This document shows positions 25,931 through 38,555 of a stretch of DNA of 64,000 nucleotides, piece after piece; position 1 is the first letter of the stretch; every line of letters begins with the position of its first letter. A model generated the notes under the pieces. The model saw only the letters and a list, made by a program, of their open reading frames with translations. It did no database searches and was not told where the DNA came from. This DNA is from Hetaerina americana (taxonomy: Eukaryota; Arthropoda; Insecta; Odonata; Calopterygidae): assembly GCA_022747635.1 (NCBI GenBank), contig JAKTNV010000014.1, positions 8,541,610 to 8,605,609 of the forward strand, given 5' to 3'. The translations under genes were made by a program, and so were the position numbers.

Positions 25931-27235
25931 CATCTCCACAATTTTCGATTCTGAAAGATTCTTTTCTCCCTGCTACACCGGAGCACGAAACGGAGGCATT
26001 CAAGCGTAGGATGGGACTTAAGCTAAGGTCACAACCAGAAACATAAAATGCAGGTCTCATATTTTATCTGCTCTAACCACATTTCTTCAACGGCATTCCT
26101 TTAGTTTTAGTAACTATCTAGTTGATAGCATACAACATATCAGAATATAACTTCATTGTGTTCTGTGAAAAATATCACCTGATAAAATTTAGCAATTTGC
26201 AGATATTGTAAATAAGGGGTGGTTTAAGCGAATACGAAAGCTTAAATGCATGCACCAGCCCTTCAAATCCTCAAGAGTAAATCTTCCGCTCAGCTATTCC
26301 TCTAATCACCAGATACCCAATATTTAGGGCTCGGAACCTTTTTCGCAATTAAGTAGTCAGTTTATAACATTCAAAGATAACCCTGTTTCGATTTCCAAAA
26401 ACGGACAAGTGCTCCGCGGGGATTAAATTTTTCTCCCTCAATAATTGCTTTTTCCGTTGTTGGTATTTTTACAACCGCAATGACCTTGCTCCCCTGCAGA
26501 AATCTTATGATGCTAATGCATATCGATTCTGTCCTTAAACGCGTTCATATCTACACTTCCATAGTTTCTGTTTCGATTAGACTCGCCATTTCCCAAAATG
26601 ATACGAAATCTTTATGAGAGAATTATTGTCTTACCCTACTAAATGAACTTCGTATAAAGTTTTTTCGTTATTGCAGGAGGCCCCAGTTAGATAATTTGGA
26701 TTTTACTTGGGCATCCAACAGGGATGTCGTGTGACACTCGTAATTTATACATCTCCATACAACACCACAATACACACTAAAAAATCTTTTCGTCTTCGGA
26801 TTCAAGAGTGAATTTAACAAATGAATTCCAAAATAACCCACAATTTCTTTCGTGGATCATTTTTGCTAAGGTGAATTTTTCAAACTTAGCTGTTAATAAC
26901 GATTTCATGACAGAAAAAAAATTTATATTTTTCCCACTTTCGTGCATTTTCCTTTTAAACTTCAAGGTGGATACTTTAATCAATCTTATACCCTTCTTAA
27001 CACTCATTATAACACGTAGATATTGGAATATTAATTCTTTCCATGACATACTGTATTTCAAAGAACAACATATTGGGAGCTCACATTAGATTTTTCCAAG
27101 ATATAATCAAGAATGATGAGCTACTTTTAGGATTTTATCTAACCGAATAAATAAGGGAAATTTAGAGCCCGCGCTTTTTCGATCGATAGCCATATAATGA
27201 AGATCTTCTACACGTTACACAATTCCTCTATCTCA
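25931..27235. other. AT-rich stretch, nothing recognised
   Basis: No supported gene. Both-strand frames at 26777-27089 lack motifs. Confidence 0.45.
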
Positions 27236-27560
27236 CTTTCCTTTTTGCTTTGCCTTTTTCAACCACTATGAAGAAAAGAGCCAATGTCTATGCAATATTT
27301 TATAACAGAATCCATTACTCCCTCTCTCTTACTCTATCTAGACCTATCTCCCTATCTCTTTCTCTCTCCTTTCGAAGGGACGTGTTTCTCCACCAAACCG
27401 TTCTCTTCCTTCGTTCCGGAAGAGGAAGTAAGACGGGGATGGATCTGGGAGTTAAGAAGTCTTTGCCTTCTACTTCCCTGCCCAACAAGAGGGAGAAAAA
27501 GACTTTCACTCGCATCTGCAGATGTCGAGCTGTCGCTTCTCTTTCTTTCTTTCCTCAAAC
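27236..27560. other. CT-rich island next to (TA)n
   Basis: C/T-rich + strand with ctctctc and ctttctttc runs. Frames on both strands are artefacts of the bias. Confidence 0.4.
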
Positions 27561-27577
27561 AGAAATAACGACACTTA

Positions 27578-27580
<3 letters not shown>

Positions 27581-27628
<48 letters not shown>
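27581..27628. repeat. (AT)n microsatellite
   Basis: An uninterrupted AT dinucleotide repeat of about 24 units. Confidence 0.95.
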
Positions 27629-27629
<1 letters not shown>

Positions 27630-30600
27630 AAATGATGAAACCGTGCCACTCAGGGTAACATCTCGGTATGATTGGAAATAAAAGGAGTTTCCTCTCTTTA
27701 TTTAAAGTGAAATAAAAGAAAAGAGAACTGGATCTAAATGAATTTTACAAACTATGTATCGGTGGCTTCAGAAGATGAATAGTCATCCATTTTATTAAAT
27801 ATTCAATATGTCTGCTAAGCGGCTAAACGAAGGTCTCTAGTTCGATTCTGGGAGATACCAATCCGATAAATAGATATGTATTTGTAAATTATAATTACAG
27901 GTAATAATAAAGGAAAAATGCTTATACTGAGATCAAATAATGGTTCTGGGAAATTAAAAACAATTACGCACAATTATTTCTCGAGAAAACCTTTTTGCAG
28001 AGAAAAGGAGTATGTATTTCATCTTTATTCCATTATTTAAAAAGATGATTATATAGAATGCATTGGAAGCCGCGACAAAAATCGATTACACCTAGTTTTC
28101 CATGAAATCTGCAAATGAGATGACACGTGATTATAATTAACATTACGTGTCTTGACCTCTATAAGATTCGTACTTGAAACCATATCAGAATTAAAGATTG
28201 AATTCAAGAGAAAAATAACTACGGAAATTTTAGCGACAGCTGAGATACCTGCAACGATCCAGTGAAAAACTCGAATATCATGTAGCCTAGTTTTACATTC
28301 ATAAGAATGTTTTAATCTAAATTCTAGTCTACTCAGCTTATCCCGTCACGTCCAAAAAGAAAACACACATTTCTACCAGTTTAGGAAATATATGAAATGT
28401 CATAGAATGAGTAGGTTCCGCTTCACGATTTTATATTTATAATATATTTGTGCTCATTAGAAGGAATATTTCGCAGAAAAATAAATGGAAATTAATTATT
28501 GAGAAGGTCAATAACACCTGTATTTGAAACTGCCTTTGCATATAATATCACATGTACTCTGATCGATACAAACTGGGCGGGCACAGGAGCATTACATTAT
28601 TCATGTTTATTTTAAAAACCCAGTGACAGTATGTTGCTCCTCAGAACCTTAGCTTCATCTAAAAATGAAGTCATTTTACCCCCTTCCTCACTGCAGAATC
28701 AATTTATGTTGAGCTAGGGACGACTAGTCAATCAGGTCGAGGTAAGTTTGGAGGCAGTGGATTCGTGCAACATCTGGTGGCTTAACGCTTAAATGGGTAA
28801 ACAAACTTGGCACCATTCATCAACTTAGTGCTGAGGATTTCCATGACAACTTCAATGCTACTCAATATTGAGTGGTTATTTTGAAAAAATTAGTGAAATG
28901 TACCGATTGTTTTCCATGATTGTCGAAATAATCTGAATTTATGGAATTTATCACGCAGGTATTCCATCCAACGCTGGTATGAGGTGACAAAATGCTGAAT
29001 ATACGACTTATTTAATCGGGCAAACCTGGAAATGTGTCTTACCAATGTATTTATCCATATTTTTTTAGTTGATCCAAAAAACCCTAGTCCAGATATTATT
29101 TGGTATTTAAAAGTATATATTTCGATTTAAAAAGTACCTTTTTCCGAAATTACTTTGAACCAGCAATCCAAATAATGTTGTCATTGAAAATATTAGACTA
29201 TATCTCTTACTTATTTAAATTTTACCCCTGCCTTTCACCAGCAGTCAATGGCGGAATATATAAAAAAAATTGAAATAGCTAAATTGGCCAATTTTTTCCC
29301 CGATTCTTCGTTTTATATGGACTCCAGTATAGTTTTTGGTGTGAAAAACTTAATAATTTTTTTAACACAAGTGATGAAGGGTATAATTACATTCTTCATT
29401 AAAATGAAAATATAATCGATGAATTTAAAAAGTTGAGAACCTGCATTTCAGGCGCATTAATGGGTGATTGATGACGAAATGAAATTATATCCAATGCGCC
29501 CCCGTTTACTCCTTCAGTAACACTTGTGGTTTTGACTGTTGAGATTTCAATTTCGGCCGCTTGCTTTCCGAAACTTAATTTCCTAGTAAGAGGGAGAAAC
29601 AAGTTAACTTCTATCATGACGTTCGTAATTACCGCCAAAGAGAATCATTTTTAGCGACACAATCGCGCACATTTTAATTGTTGCCCAAGGGAATGGGTTT
29701 TCTCTTCGGCGCCATTCGAACAATGAGACGGTTCATGTGTGTGGATCTCAAATTTTCCGACTTCACAAAAACTCTCTCAAGGAATCTCGTAGAAGAACCC
29801 CATTAAAGGCTCCCTCGCCTTACTTCCCATTTATTCCCTCGCTGCTGACGCCTCATTTAACCTTGCCGATATTACTTATTCTGTTGCTCCCCAAGTAGGA
29901 CGGTAGAGGGTTATCTCCAGAATCTCTTGCGAGTTAAAATAACTGTAATAAAGTCAAAGAGACAAAAAATTGATGTCTTGCAGGGACATAATATTTGCGC
30001 AAAATATGGAAGAGAGTCAGCAAAGATATCCTGTCTCAAATCTTTAAAAAGAAAACACTCGAAAGGAAACCTAGGGATTTATTTTTTAACGTTACCCAAG
30101 TAAATGAATTTACGACGCAGTTTCTTTCCAAAATTTGAGCAAAGCAGTGCTATTGGTGGATGTTTCATCTTATTCTTTGCTGAATATAGAAACATTTTGG
30201 AAATCTTAAGTACTAAAAAATCCCATGGGAAAGGCACGATACCTGGCATATCAAGCCATATTTTACGTGACTCGCTATCGCCGGAGTACCGAAAAATATA
30301 ATTATCAAACAGTGGTAAAATGTGATCTCCCAGGAGTAAATACATTTTATTTTTTTGCATGAGCAGCAAAATTAAAAATACAATGCTGTTTACTCTATTA
30401 AAAAAATCTCAATCCATTATTAAGTAATATCTGAGCAGGATTGATTAAATTGAAATAAGAGAGATAACATTCTCAAAAAAAACACATTTTATCATGTAGA
30501 AATGAAATAATATTTTTAAACCGAAGAAGTTAATCAACATACATAAATTCCGACAAACAAATGTAGTAAGGAAACAATGATCGATTCGTCCATGTAATTT

Positions 30601-33070
30601 TCCGTTTAGGTTTAGTCCATAAACACGATAATTGGAATTATTTTGCACAAGTTGCTTCACTGCAAGCATAGCTATGTGCGTAGGCATCTACAGGCGTTGA
30701 TGGTAAGTCTCAACCGCAGCGACTGTCAATATATCTGGATAAGGAGAAACAGCGCACAAGAGCTGATAGGTTAGCTTAAATTATCAATAAAATTAATTAA
30801 ATGAATGAAATAAAGTGTTATGCCCAAGGGCATTCTCTACATCACTACATGAACTTTATGACGGAATTTAGTTTCCAATGATTTCACAAACATTTTAACT
30901 ACGCAGAGCTAGATCATTCTAGCTCTATATACATAGCTAGTGACCTATCGACCACGCAGGACGCGTCAGAACTACAGCGCACTTTCCAGCTTCGTTTGAT
31001 CACTCATTAGGCATACGTAACCGACTTTAATAGGAAACTTGATTTACACTTGACAAAAAATCGCCTCCGTTCCTTATAGAAGTATGGAAACTTTATCCTA
31101 AGGAGAACAGTATCTCATTTTATGAAAAGAGATAAAAACTTGCCAAAGAAAAAGGAAATATCTATGACTTCTGGTGAAAGATGTGCTTTTCAAAGTTGAA
31201 GATGATGGCGAGACCCTTGAGAACTTCATAAAGGGACCTCTCCATCCCTGTGGAGAAGAGAAGGAACGAAGTAGTTTCATATTTATACTGCATGTACTCG
31301 TTGTATTATCGTGGCTTCCGGAAAGATCCCGTCTCTTTCTCTACTGTCTCATAAAAAACATATAATGGCCTTAAGATTGGAGAGATTAGAGGGCAAATGA
31401 AAGAGATACCACATGAGTAACAAAAATACCCTCTACAGAAAGAAATACGCTGAAAATTGCTCATGTTCAGTGGCCCCCGGCGCTATTACTTACGAATTGA
31501 AATGATGTTCGTTTGAACTCATTAAATTAACCAGAACGTAGTTGAGGAGAATGCATCTCGCGGGGAAGGGGCTTGTGCGTAAGAAGGAAAGCAAACACGG
31601 GAGGAGACGGTTTCTCTATTCTCTATGTGCCTTCAAAAAGAAATGCAGCTTCCTGAATTAAGGAAAACCGAAGTATTAATAACAGTTTTATATAGATCAT
31701 TATGTACCATGGATTACACTGCAATTTAATTTATTTTGACGAAGTAATATATAATATTTAAAGCAACAAATTAGATAAAGAAAATAACATTTTACTTTTT
31801 CACTAGACAATACATTTCATTAACTAAAATCCATTTAAGAACAAACAAATTAATAAAGAATACATACTGTCACACTGGAGTTAATGAAAATTGCAATAGA
31901 TCACTAAGCGTATCAAAATTTTTCTAGTATAATAAACGACGAACAAGTTGAGCAAATACTGAAAATAATATTTTGACATGAAATTATTCGTTAAAATATT
32001 ATCCCCATCGGTTAATAATACTCTAAAAAATTCATTCAAACTCGCAGAGTATTTTGCCCTTTTTATTTACAAGTGAAATGCAGATTCCTTAGCAAATTAA
32101 AATGCAATGAGTAATTAGCTTCCTACTGATTACTTATGATAGTTCAAGACAGAAATATTCAATAATTAAAAGTCACTTCATCCAAAATCCAGCAGCACAT
32201 ATCGACCAAGGCCCTACCTTACCAACACACCATCTTTAAACAGTCGATTTCCTCCAAAAATGGAAGTCGATTTGGAGCATGGAGGGAAAGAAACCTTGTG
32301 AAAACTTAATTCAGGTTCGTGTTCATCAAATATACTGTGCAAATGTCCAGGTGGTGCACGCTACTCGCGAGCATAAACATTGGGCTAAAGAAAAAGCTGT
32401 AATTCACACGTAGTGGTGTTCGGCCTAGCTCCGGTGCGCTCCGTTGGGCATACGTGCAATGTAGCACTGTTTGCCCCTATCACCAACATTGCCCGAGCAA
32501 AAAGGGACACCGGAGTTGATTCCTGCAGATTTCGAAACACTCACCCTTGGTACATAATCCCAGATCATTTGGAGTATTACCAGAACTCGCGCGTAGCTAA
32601 ATGACTTACGTAAATTAAATAAGCATTTAGGCTTTTTATTATCAGCATTAATGAGAATGGAATTCCCACAGCTTTCATCAAATATTCCTTTAAAGAAGGA
32701 TCTATATATCACCGCGTTACATAACGTGGGAAATATTTTCATATTTGAGTTAAAGGGCAATTTGCATTCACTTCATCCGAGATGAATTTTTACTAACTGC
32801 AAACAATAATGGCGAAAGAGAAAGAATATTTTTGAAAATAGCAGCTCTAGAGATTCGATCCAAACAAGCGACTTTTCTCAACCATGGCGACAGAGATACG
32901 CAAAATGTGAGTCAAATACGCCAGCTCTTGCGACTGTTGCAAAGGGACCGAAGGGTGAGGGCATCCAATGGGAGTACTGTACTACGGAACATACATTCCT
33001 TCCTAATTTTTCACTCAGATATTATCTAAATGAGGTTCGGAAGACTCATAAGAGGCTTTTTCAAACCGCA
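27629..33070. other. Long AT-rich stretch without defensible genes
   Basis: No TE protein, exon or RNA gene was supported. A B-box-like agttcgattct near 27838-27848 is a weak tRNA-like trace. A 22-nt hairpin agagctaga/tctagctct sits at 30905-30926. The frames at 30079-30369 and 32425-32760 have no recognisable domain. Confidence 0.5.
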
Positions 33071-33336
33071 AACACAGTTATCAACCCAAGAGTCTGTTTG
33101 ATAGGTGATGGCAGAACTCACCCTATACTAAGCCCAACACCTTAGTATTGGGTGAGATAATCAGGTAGGGGGGCCAGTTCGTGACCCTGTGCCGACTATG
33201 TTTTCCCAGAAAGATATGGTCCCGGAAAAATTACAATAGCAACAGCTGAGGATGCCGGAGAGGCGTACCCAAGAGTCGAACCCGGCCCCTCCGGTCAGTA
33301 CACCTACACTCTACCCCTGAAATACCGCATCCCCAG
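33071..33336 (-). repeat. S1 SINE copy, diverged
   Basis: Shares with the 23759 copy the blocks ataggtgatgg, ggtaggggggccagttc and tatggtcccggaaaaattac, and a degraded tRNA-like head (agtcgaacccgg as the reverse of a B box). The internal region has a private 14-bp-arm hairpin at 33119-33154. Confidence 0.8.
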
Positions 33337-35998
33337 GCTTTTTAAATAATGATAATAAATGTTTCAATATATTTTAAGCATGATGTACCTCTAGTCCCTA
33401 GTTTTACTTTAGGTTTATATGAAAACAAGTAAGGATGAAATTCCATCTGCTTAAACCGCTTATTTAAAAAAAATGTTCATTTCTGTAATTAATCAGAGAT
33501 GGCGCAACAGCCGCATGAAGTTAAAATATTTTTATTATCATTGAGGGTAAAATAATGTATTGAATGAGAAAATATATTCCAGGCACCATCATAGAAAGGT
33601 CGAGAGCAACAATATTCAGTAATTTAAGCAACTACTTTTTGAGGAGTTTCCTAAACAATCATTCAGCGCTTGTAATCCACAACACTAGCATATCCGATTT
33701 GTACATATAGAATAAGTAAACATTTTTCATCAACAACAGTCCTGAGGGTCCTATTACAAACATATCCGATTTCGGCTGAAATATTAGCAATGGTCAACTG
33801 AACAAACCACCAGTTTCCTTTGGGTGCACAGAGAACTGTGAAATATGCAGTGTCAATTGAAAATAATAAAAACCCTCATGAACTTGAATTCTTGACAAGT
33901 ACCCGAGAACATGAAATAATGAGTTTTACATTTTACTCATAGAAAGATCTACCATCCCAGAAAAACGTTTAAATATTATCATGTGTAACCTTATGGCTGA
34001 ATTTTCATTAACATCAAAGTTCGGGTGACAATCAAGTCAATTAATAGAACAAGTTGAGGGCATTTCTTCCACCTATAAACTGGCAGCCGGACAACTGTTC
34101 CACAAAGTTTCCTATACCCACCAGTGAAAGCTAAAATTTGCTTGAATTATAAAGTTGTATTAAAAGCCTTGATGTTTAATTCGTTTAAAAATAAATGAAT
34201 TGTCAAGTGAAATGTAATTTATTAATGCATAATAATTAAAATCATCAATTATGACCCTCATTATGATATTCAAAGCTCATTCAAATAGGTCGTTGAAACG
34301 ATATCCTTATTTTACAAGGTAACGGGAGATTCAACGAAACGTAATATGTCATCGGATAATTGAAATCCCAAAATTTACAGGCATACAGATAGCAGAAAAG
34401 GAGAGATTTACGGTGCATTTTTCAAAATTGCTCATCTTTTCTTCAAATACGAAATAAATTAAGATAATAATGCATAATTTTTCGGCAGTAAAATCTATTC
34501 TCATATATGCACCGAATAGTTTCCCCCAAGACTAATAAGACACCGATATACTCTTATAATTATTTTTAGACGGCACAATTACAACTAAATGTGGATTATT
34601 TTCACCAGGGATGTAACATTACAAGATTCAGTCCTTTTCTAACACATATGCTTAACACCTATTTTCGAGTTTCTATTATAATTTAACTTTCTTAGACAAT
34701 ATCGGAAATGGGCAGAGAAACTAAAATCGATAACATTTCAGCAGATCATTTCATTTCTGTTTCCTTTCAGTTGAATTCTACAAATTTAAAGGAAGCATAT
34801 TTTCCGCAGAACATTTATGATGTTCCTCGGTCATATTCCACACCGTTTCAGCAGTATCCTTACTGCTATAATGGGTCCAATTCTGATAAAAACTGATAAC
34901 ATCGACGCTTAGAAATCACCCCGTAAAGGACCACTATTTCAGTGATGCGTGAACTCTCTTTGCAACGCGTTGTCTCCACCAACGAACGCCACCATTACCA
35001 GTAGGAACCTTGCGCCCAGCCATTTCGTCAGAACTCAACCCTCAGCCACTTCCGAGACCTTTATTCTCCTCCTTTGGTGAAGAGCAGTTGCGGGGGGACG
35101 CGCTAAAGATCACCTAAGAGAGATCTTCCGTTACGTGCTCTCACCGAAATACTGCCTTCACGAAGCTGTTTTCTCGAGTTAACGCCAGGATTCCAGAGCA
35201 CCGCTCAGTCTCACTATACCATTCGACATATCGAAGCCCCTGTTGAGAAAAGAGGCGGAAGGGGTTAACTCCACCAAAGGAAACCCCCTGTGAGGGTAAC
35301 AAAAGATAAAGGGAGCGTATGAACTGAATGTGAAAGGGGAGTCACAGTGGTAAGCGCCGGGAAAACGGGGCAGAGAATGTGCGCACCTCTCTCCCATCCC
35401 CTGAGAAACGGGATCCGAGGGAGATTCCTTCCAATGTGGAACCAGCAGATTTGGAAGTTGCACGCACGTTCCAAATTTCTCTGAAATAATTATGACATTC
35501 ATGGTGCTTCCTTTTCATAATTAAATCCGTAGGTAGCAGTTTCTTGCGTGGTGTATGTACACTCATTTTATGAATTACAGAATTTAAGCGGCTTAATGAG
35601 TGATATCAAAAGAAAATCTGCACTACGTGTCTCAACTACTACCATGGCAGTTTCTTCCGTCAGAAGCCTAAATTACCAAGGAAACAGGAAGACAAATGAC
35701 CGTGGCTGTATCTATAACAATTTTTTTAACTGAACGTGTCACTTCCAAGATTTAAAGATAACACTAATAGGTACACGTGTTACTCATTCAGGCCCAGCAG
35801 CAATATGCTGGTGTATTTTGGCACAGGCAAACTGACTTGAATATTTAATCGCAAATGAAACCACGCAAACCGCTGAACCCACAGTTGCTTGTCACATTTA
35901 TATGGCACGCAATCTACCTCATTCAGATCTAGGTTGGAAACAGCGGAAGAATTTCTAGAACCTTTGACGGCTACACTAATTTCGTATCATAATGAACC
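33337..35998. other. AT-rich stretch, nothing recognised
   Basis: No gene or repeat supported. A GC-elevated patch at 34970-35460 has no coding signature beyond short overlapping frames. Confidence 0.5.
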
Positions 35999-36265
35999 AG
36001 AGTAATCAACCGAAGGTTGGTTTTATCGCTACGAGCCGAGCTTATTTTGTACTAAGCCTTATACGGTGTGTATAATTAAATATCAGGATGAGGGAGCCAA
36101 CTCATTCCCCTGTGTTGCCTGCGGCTTCTCGGAACGACCTGGTAAATGAAAAATTACAAGGCTTTGGTGAAGCTTTGGATGCTCGGATGCGTCATCTTAA
36201 TTTTAGCCCTTGCCCTCAGGTTGGCTTCTGAACTCTCTGCCCACTGGGTTACCAGGCTGACCCAG
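35999..36265 (-). repeat. S1 SINE copy, strongly diverged
   Basis: Retains aatcaaccgaaggttggttt, the order of the body blocks (gccaactcattcccctgtg, gaaaaattaca) and a worn tRNA-like head that ends ccactgggttaccaggctg. The B box is largely lost. Probably the oldest of the five S1 copies. Confidence 0.7.
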
Positions 36266-36868
36266 CATACCAATATCAAAAAGTGAGAAAAAATTCAAAT
36301 TTTTGTTTTCTTTGGTGGTATTTCAAATCAAGATTTCCAAGTAAAGATGAAGGTGTGCGGCCGACTGGAGAGTCCGTTTATCATTTTTTAAACTAACTTA
36401 ATTTACTTTACTTCTCAGGTCAGAAAAGGGCATCACTAGTATCCAGTAAATCAAATCCTAAGCACCATGCACCAATTTTCGCCTAATTACATTCGATTAC
36501 AACTATAAAGGGCTACCATGCAGTACTGAAAGTTTAAGTGCTGGCCTTTTCATTCCTCATTGATATTTGTCTTTAGCTTGTAACAACTTAAAAATCATTG
36601 ATGCCGAAAAGTATTTCCTAAAGTACCTAATCTAATCTTTCTCCAATTTGGAACTTTTAATGAATTTGAAAAATTAATTCATTTTTCGGCAGTAAATTTT
36701 CAGCGGATATGAAGTTAGATTCGAGACAAAAACTAGGTATGCATGAAAAAATATCCTACGTAAGTTTTCCAAATTTATAACCTATTCTGGCTCAAATGAA
36801 GAATTCATACATGCAATATTTTCTTTTATAGTATTATATCTTCTGGTGCAATATTTTGGTCCCTTCTG
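36266..36868. other. AT-rich stretch, nothing recognised
   Basis: No feature could be supported. Confidence 0.5.
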
Positions 36869-36988
<120 letters not shown>

Positions 36989-36990
36989 AT

Positions 36991-37200
36991 AAACACAGTA
37001 ATCATCTCGAAGGTCGGTTTGGTAGGTGATGGTAGAGTTCACCTAGTACACCGCCTGACGGTGTGTGAAAATCACACATCAGGGTATGGGGGCCAGTTCC
37101 TTTCCCTGTGCCGGTTATGGTTTCCCACGAAGATATGGCACCCGAAAAATCACCCCTCTGGTCCATCCAACGCTCTACCCCCTGAACTACCGCGACCCAC
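36991..37200 (-). repeat. S1 SINE copy with internal deletion
   Basis: Very close to the 23759 copy from aaacacagtaatc through acccgaaaaatcac, then about 60 bp are missing, including the B box, and the head resumes at ccctctggtcc to cgacccac. The high similarity suggests it is younger than the 35999 copy although it is deleted. It is flanked by TA and CA repeats on both sides. Confidence 0.85.
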
Positions 37201-37229
37201 ACACACACATATATAAATATGTATATAAT

Positions 37230-37890
37230 GTATAAAACTTAGCACTAGTGGACACAGACAAAAACACAGAAACACCCAAAAAAGAGATTCAGTATTTTTC
37301 GAATTTTTGGTGGTCGTAGCCACCTTCATCAAGGAAGAGAGGGATAGAACTGAAGAGAATACGAGGGCTGGAGCGATGGATGGAATTCGGAAGGGAAGGG
37401 TTTGGAAGGGCAGCGTTAGAAGGGTGAGGAAAATGTAGAAGGTGATAGGGGTGGAGGGGGGATGAAAATATGTTTGGAGCAGGGTAATTAAGGCCTAATA
37501 TTGATTCCTGGCCAATTCCAGGACTCCAAGAGCCAGATGAAGGATTGCTCTAATGTTTTGAGTTTCGGTGGGAGGTGGGAGGGATGCTAAGATGGATACA
37601 CTATAGCATTTATCAAAGGGAGTGTTGTGTTCGGAGGCGTGTTTGGGGATAGGGAGCATATCAATTTGGGAAGAGTTCTTGCATGAGGCCCGGTGGTTGT
37701 TAATTCTAATATTAAGGGGTGTGGTACACAGTCCAATATAATAGGTAGGGCAAAATTGGCACTTCAGCAGGTAAACAAGTACATTGCTATATGTGCAATT
37801 AGAGAAGGGAATTGGTGGGAGAGAGTTATAAATATTTTCAAAACCAAAATCCCATCCCTCTCCCACCCGCTTTTTAACTCTCCCCAAATT
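37230..37890 (-). mobile_element. Penelope-like retroelement 3' remnant
   Basis: The minus strand encodes a GIY-YIG endonuclease-like domain (37495-37887) followed by about 260 bp of untranslated tail ending near the CA/TA repeat. No reverse transcriptase lies upstream, so the copy is 5'-truncated, as is common for elements that copy by target-primed reverse transcription. The tail has a ttgatgaaggtgg...ccacc...cgaaa pattern reminiscent of hammerhead-like motifs known in Penelope-like elements. Confidence 0.6.
37495..37887 (-). pseudogene. GIY-YIG endonuclease domain fragment
   Basis: A 130-codon open frame. Residues 31-66 carry a Cys pair (CQFC), VYL at 38-40 and YYIG at 49-52, then Arg61 and His65 in LNIRINNHR. 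This is the expected order for the GIY, YIG and catalytic Arg of the GIY-YIG nuclease family as found after the RT domain in Penelope-like elements. The C-terminal part (PIPKHASEHNTPFDKC) fits the region where such domains have PVxxHF-like and hydrophobic motifs. The first ~28 residues are low-complexity, and the original start would be far upstream in the lost RT. The nuclease would nick target DNA during retrotransposition. It is a truncated relic, and assignment rests on motif reading only. Confidence 0.6.
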
Positions 37891-38160
37891 CAGGCAAAAT
37901 CATCTTGTTGATACTTAATGTGGGTAAATTTAATTCTCAAATCCATAAAATATAAATTATGAGAAAGCAAAAAAAGGATAGCAATGTAATATAATCAATG
38001 TTTGTCATCACCGACGTCAATGATCATGTCTAGAGTGACAACAACTTTTAAAAGCTAATTATTATTATTTCACCCACAAACGCAACGTGCTTAATAGTTA
38101 TATGAGAAAAAGCCAAGCAATACATCCATTACCTTTAAGTAATTATAAGAAATCATGCAT
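37891..38160. other. AT-rich stretch, nothing recognised
   Basis: No feature supported. Confidence 0.4.
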
Positions 38161-38164
38161 TTCA

Positions 38165-38300
38165 AAAGTGTAAACATCATTTTTCTTAACCTGGATACTT
38201 TTTGCACTGTGAAATTGGTGCATTTTGGTGCATATCAGCGGTTGACTCCGTTAAATTAACTGTCCCAGCACCTCCCACAGTTTTTTTAATCAATTCTATG
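38165..38300 (+). repeat. S2 SINE body copy
   Basis: Contains aaattggtgcatt, gactccgttaaa and cacctcccacagttttttt in the same order as the S2 bodies near 16.3-16.7 kb. Head absent. Confidence 0.55.
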
Positions 38301-38479
38301 GATTATTTTCAGTGGGAGAGAGTAGCTTTAACATGTAATTTTAGCCCAAGGGCATGTACTGTTCGTTCATTTTTGACCAGTTCCTTTCCTTTTTCCACCA
38401 TTCGATATCTCACTTGTAAATCTAGTCACCAGAAAATCACGTCCATTAGATACTAGATGGGGTTTTTCAAACATATTAC

Positions 38480-38555
38480 CCAGAGTGAAAACCGAGGGCC
38501 CTTAGGTCAAGAGGCGAACGCCCTACCAAATGAGGCAAAAGACCTCAATAATCAA
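38480..38555 (-). repeat. tRNA-like fragment
   Basis: The minus strand reads catttggtagggcgttcgcc, one base off a good A box, then tcttgacctaagggccc and a degraded B box. Probably a decayed SINE head or tRNA pseudogene. Confidence 0.35.
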
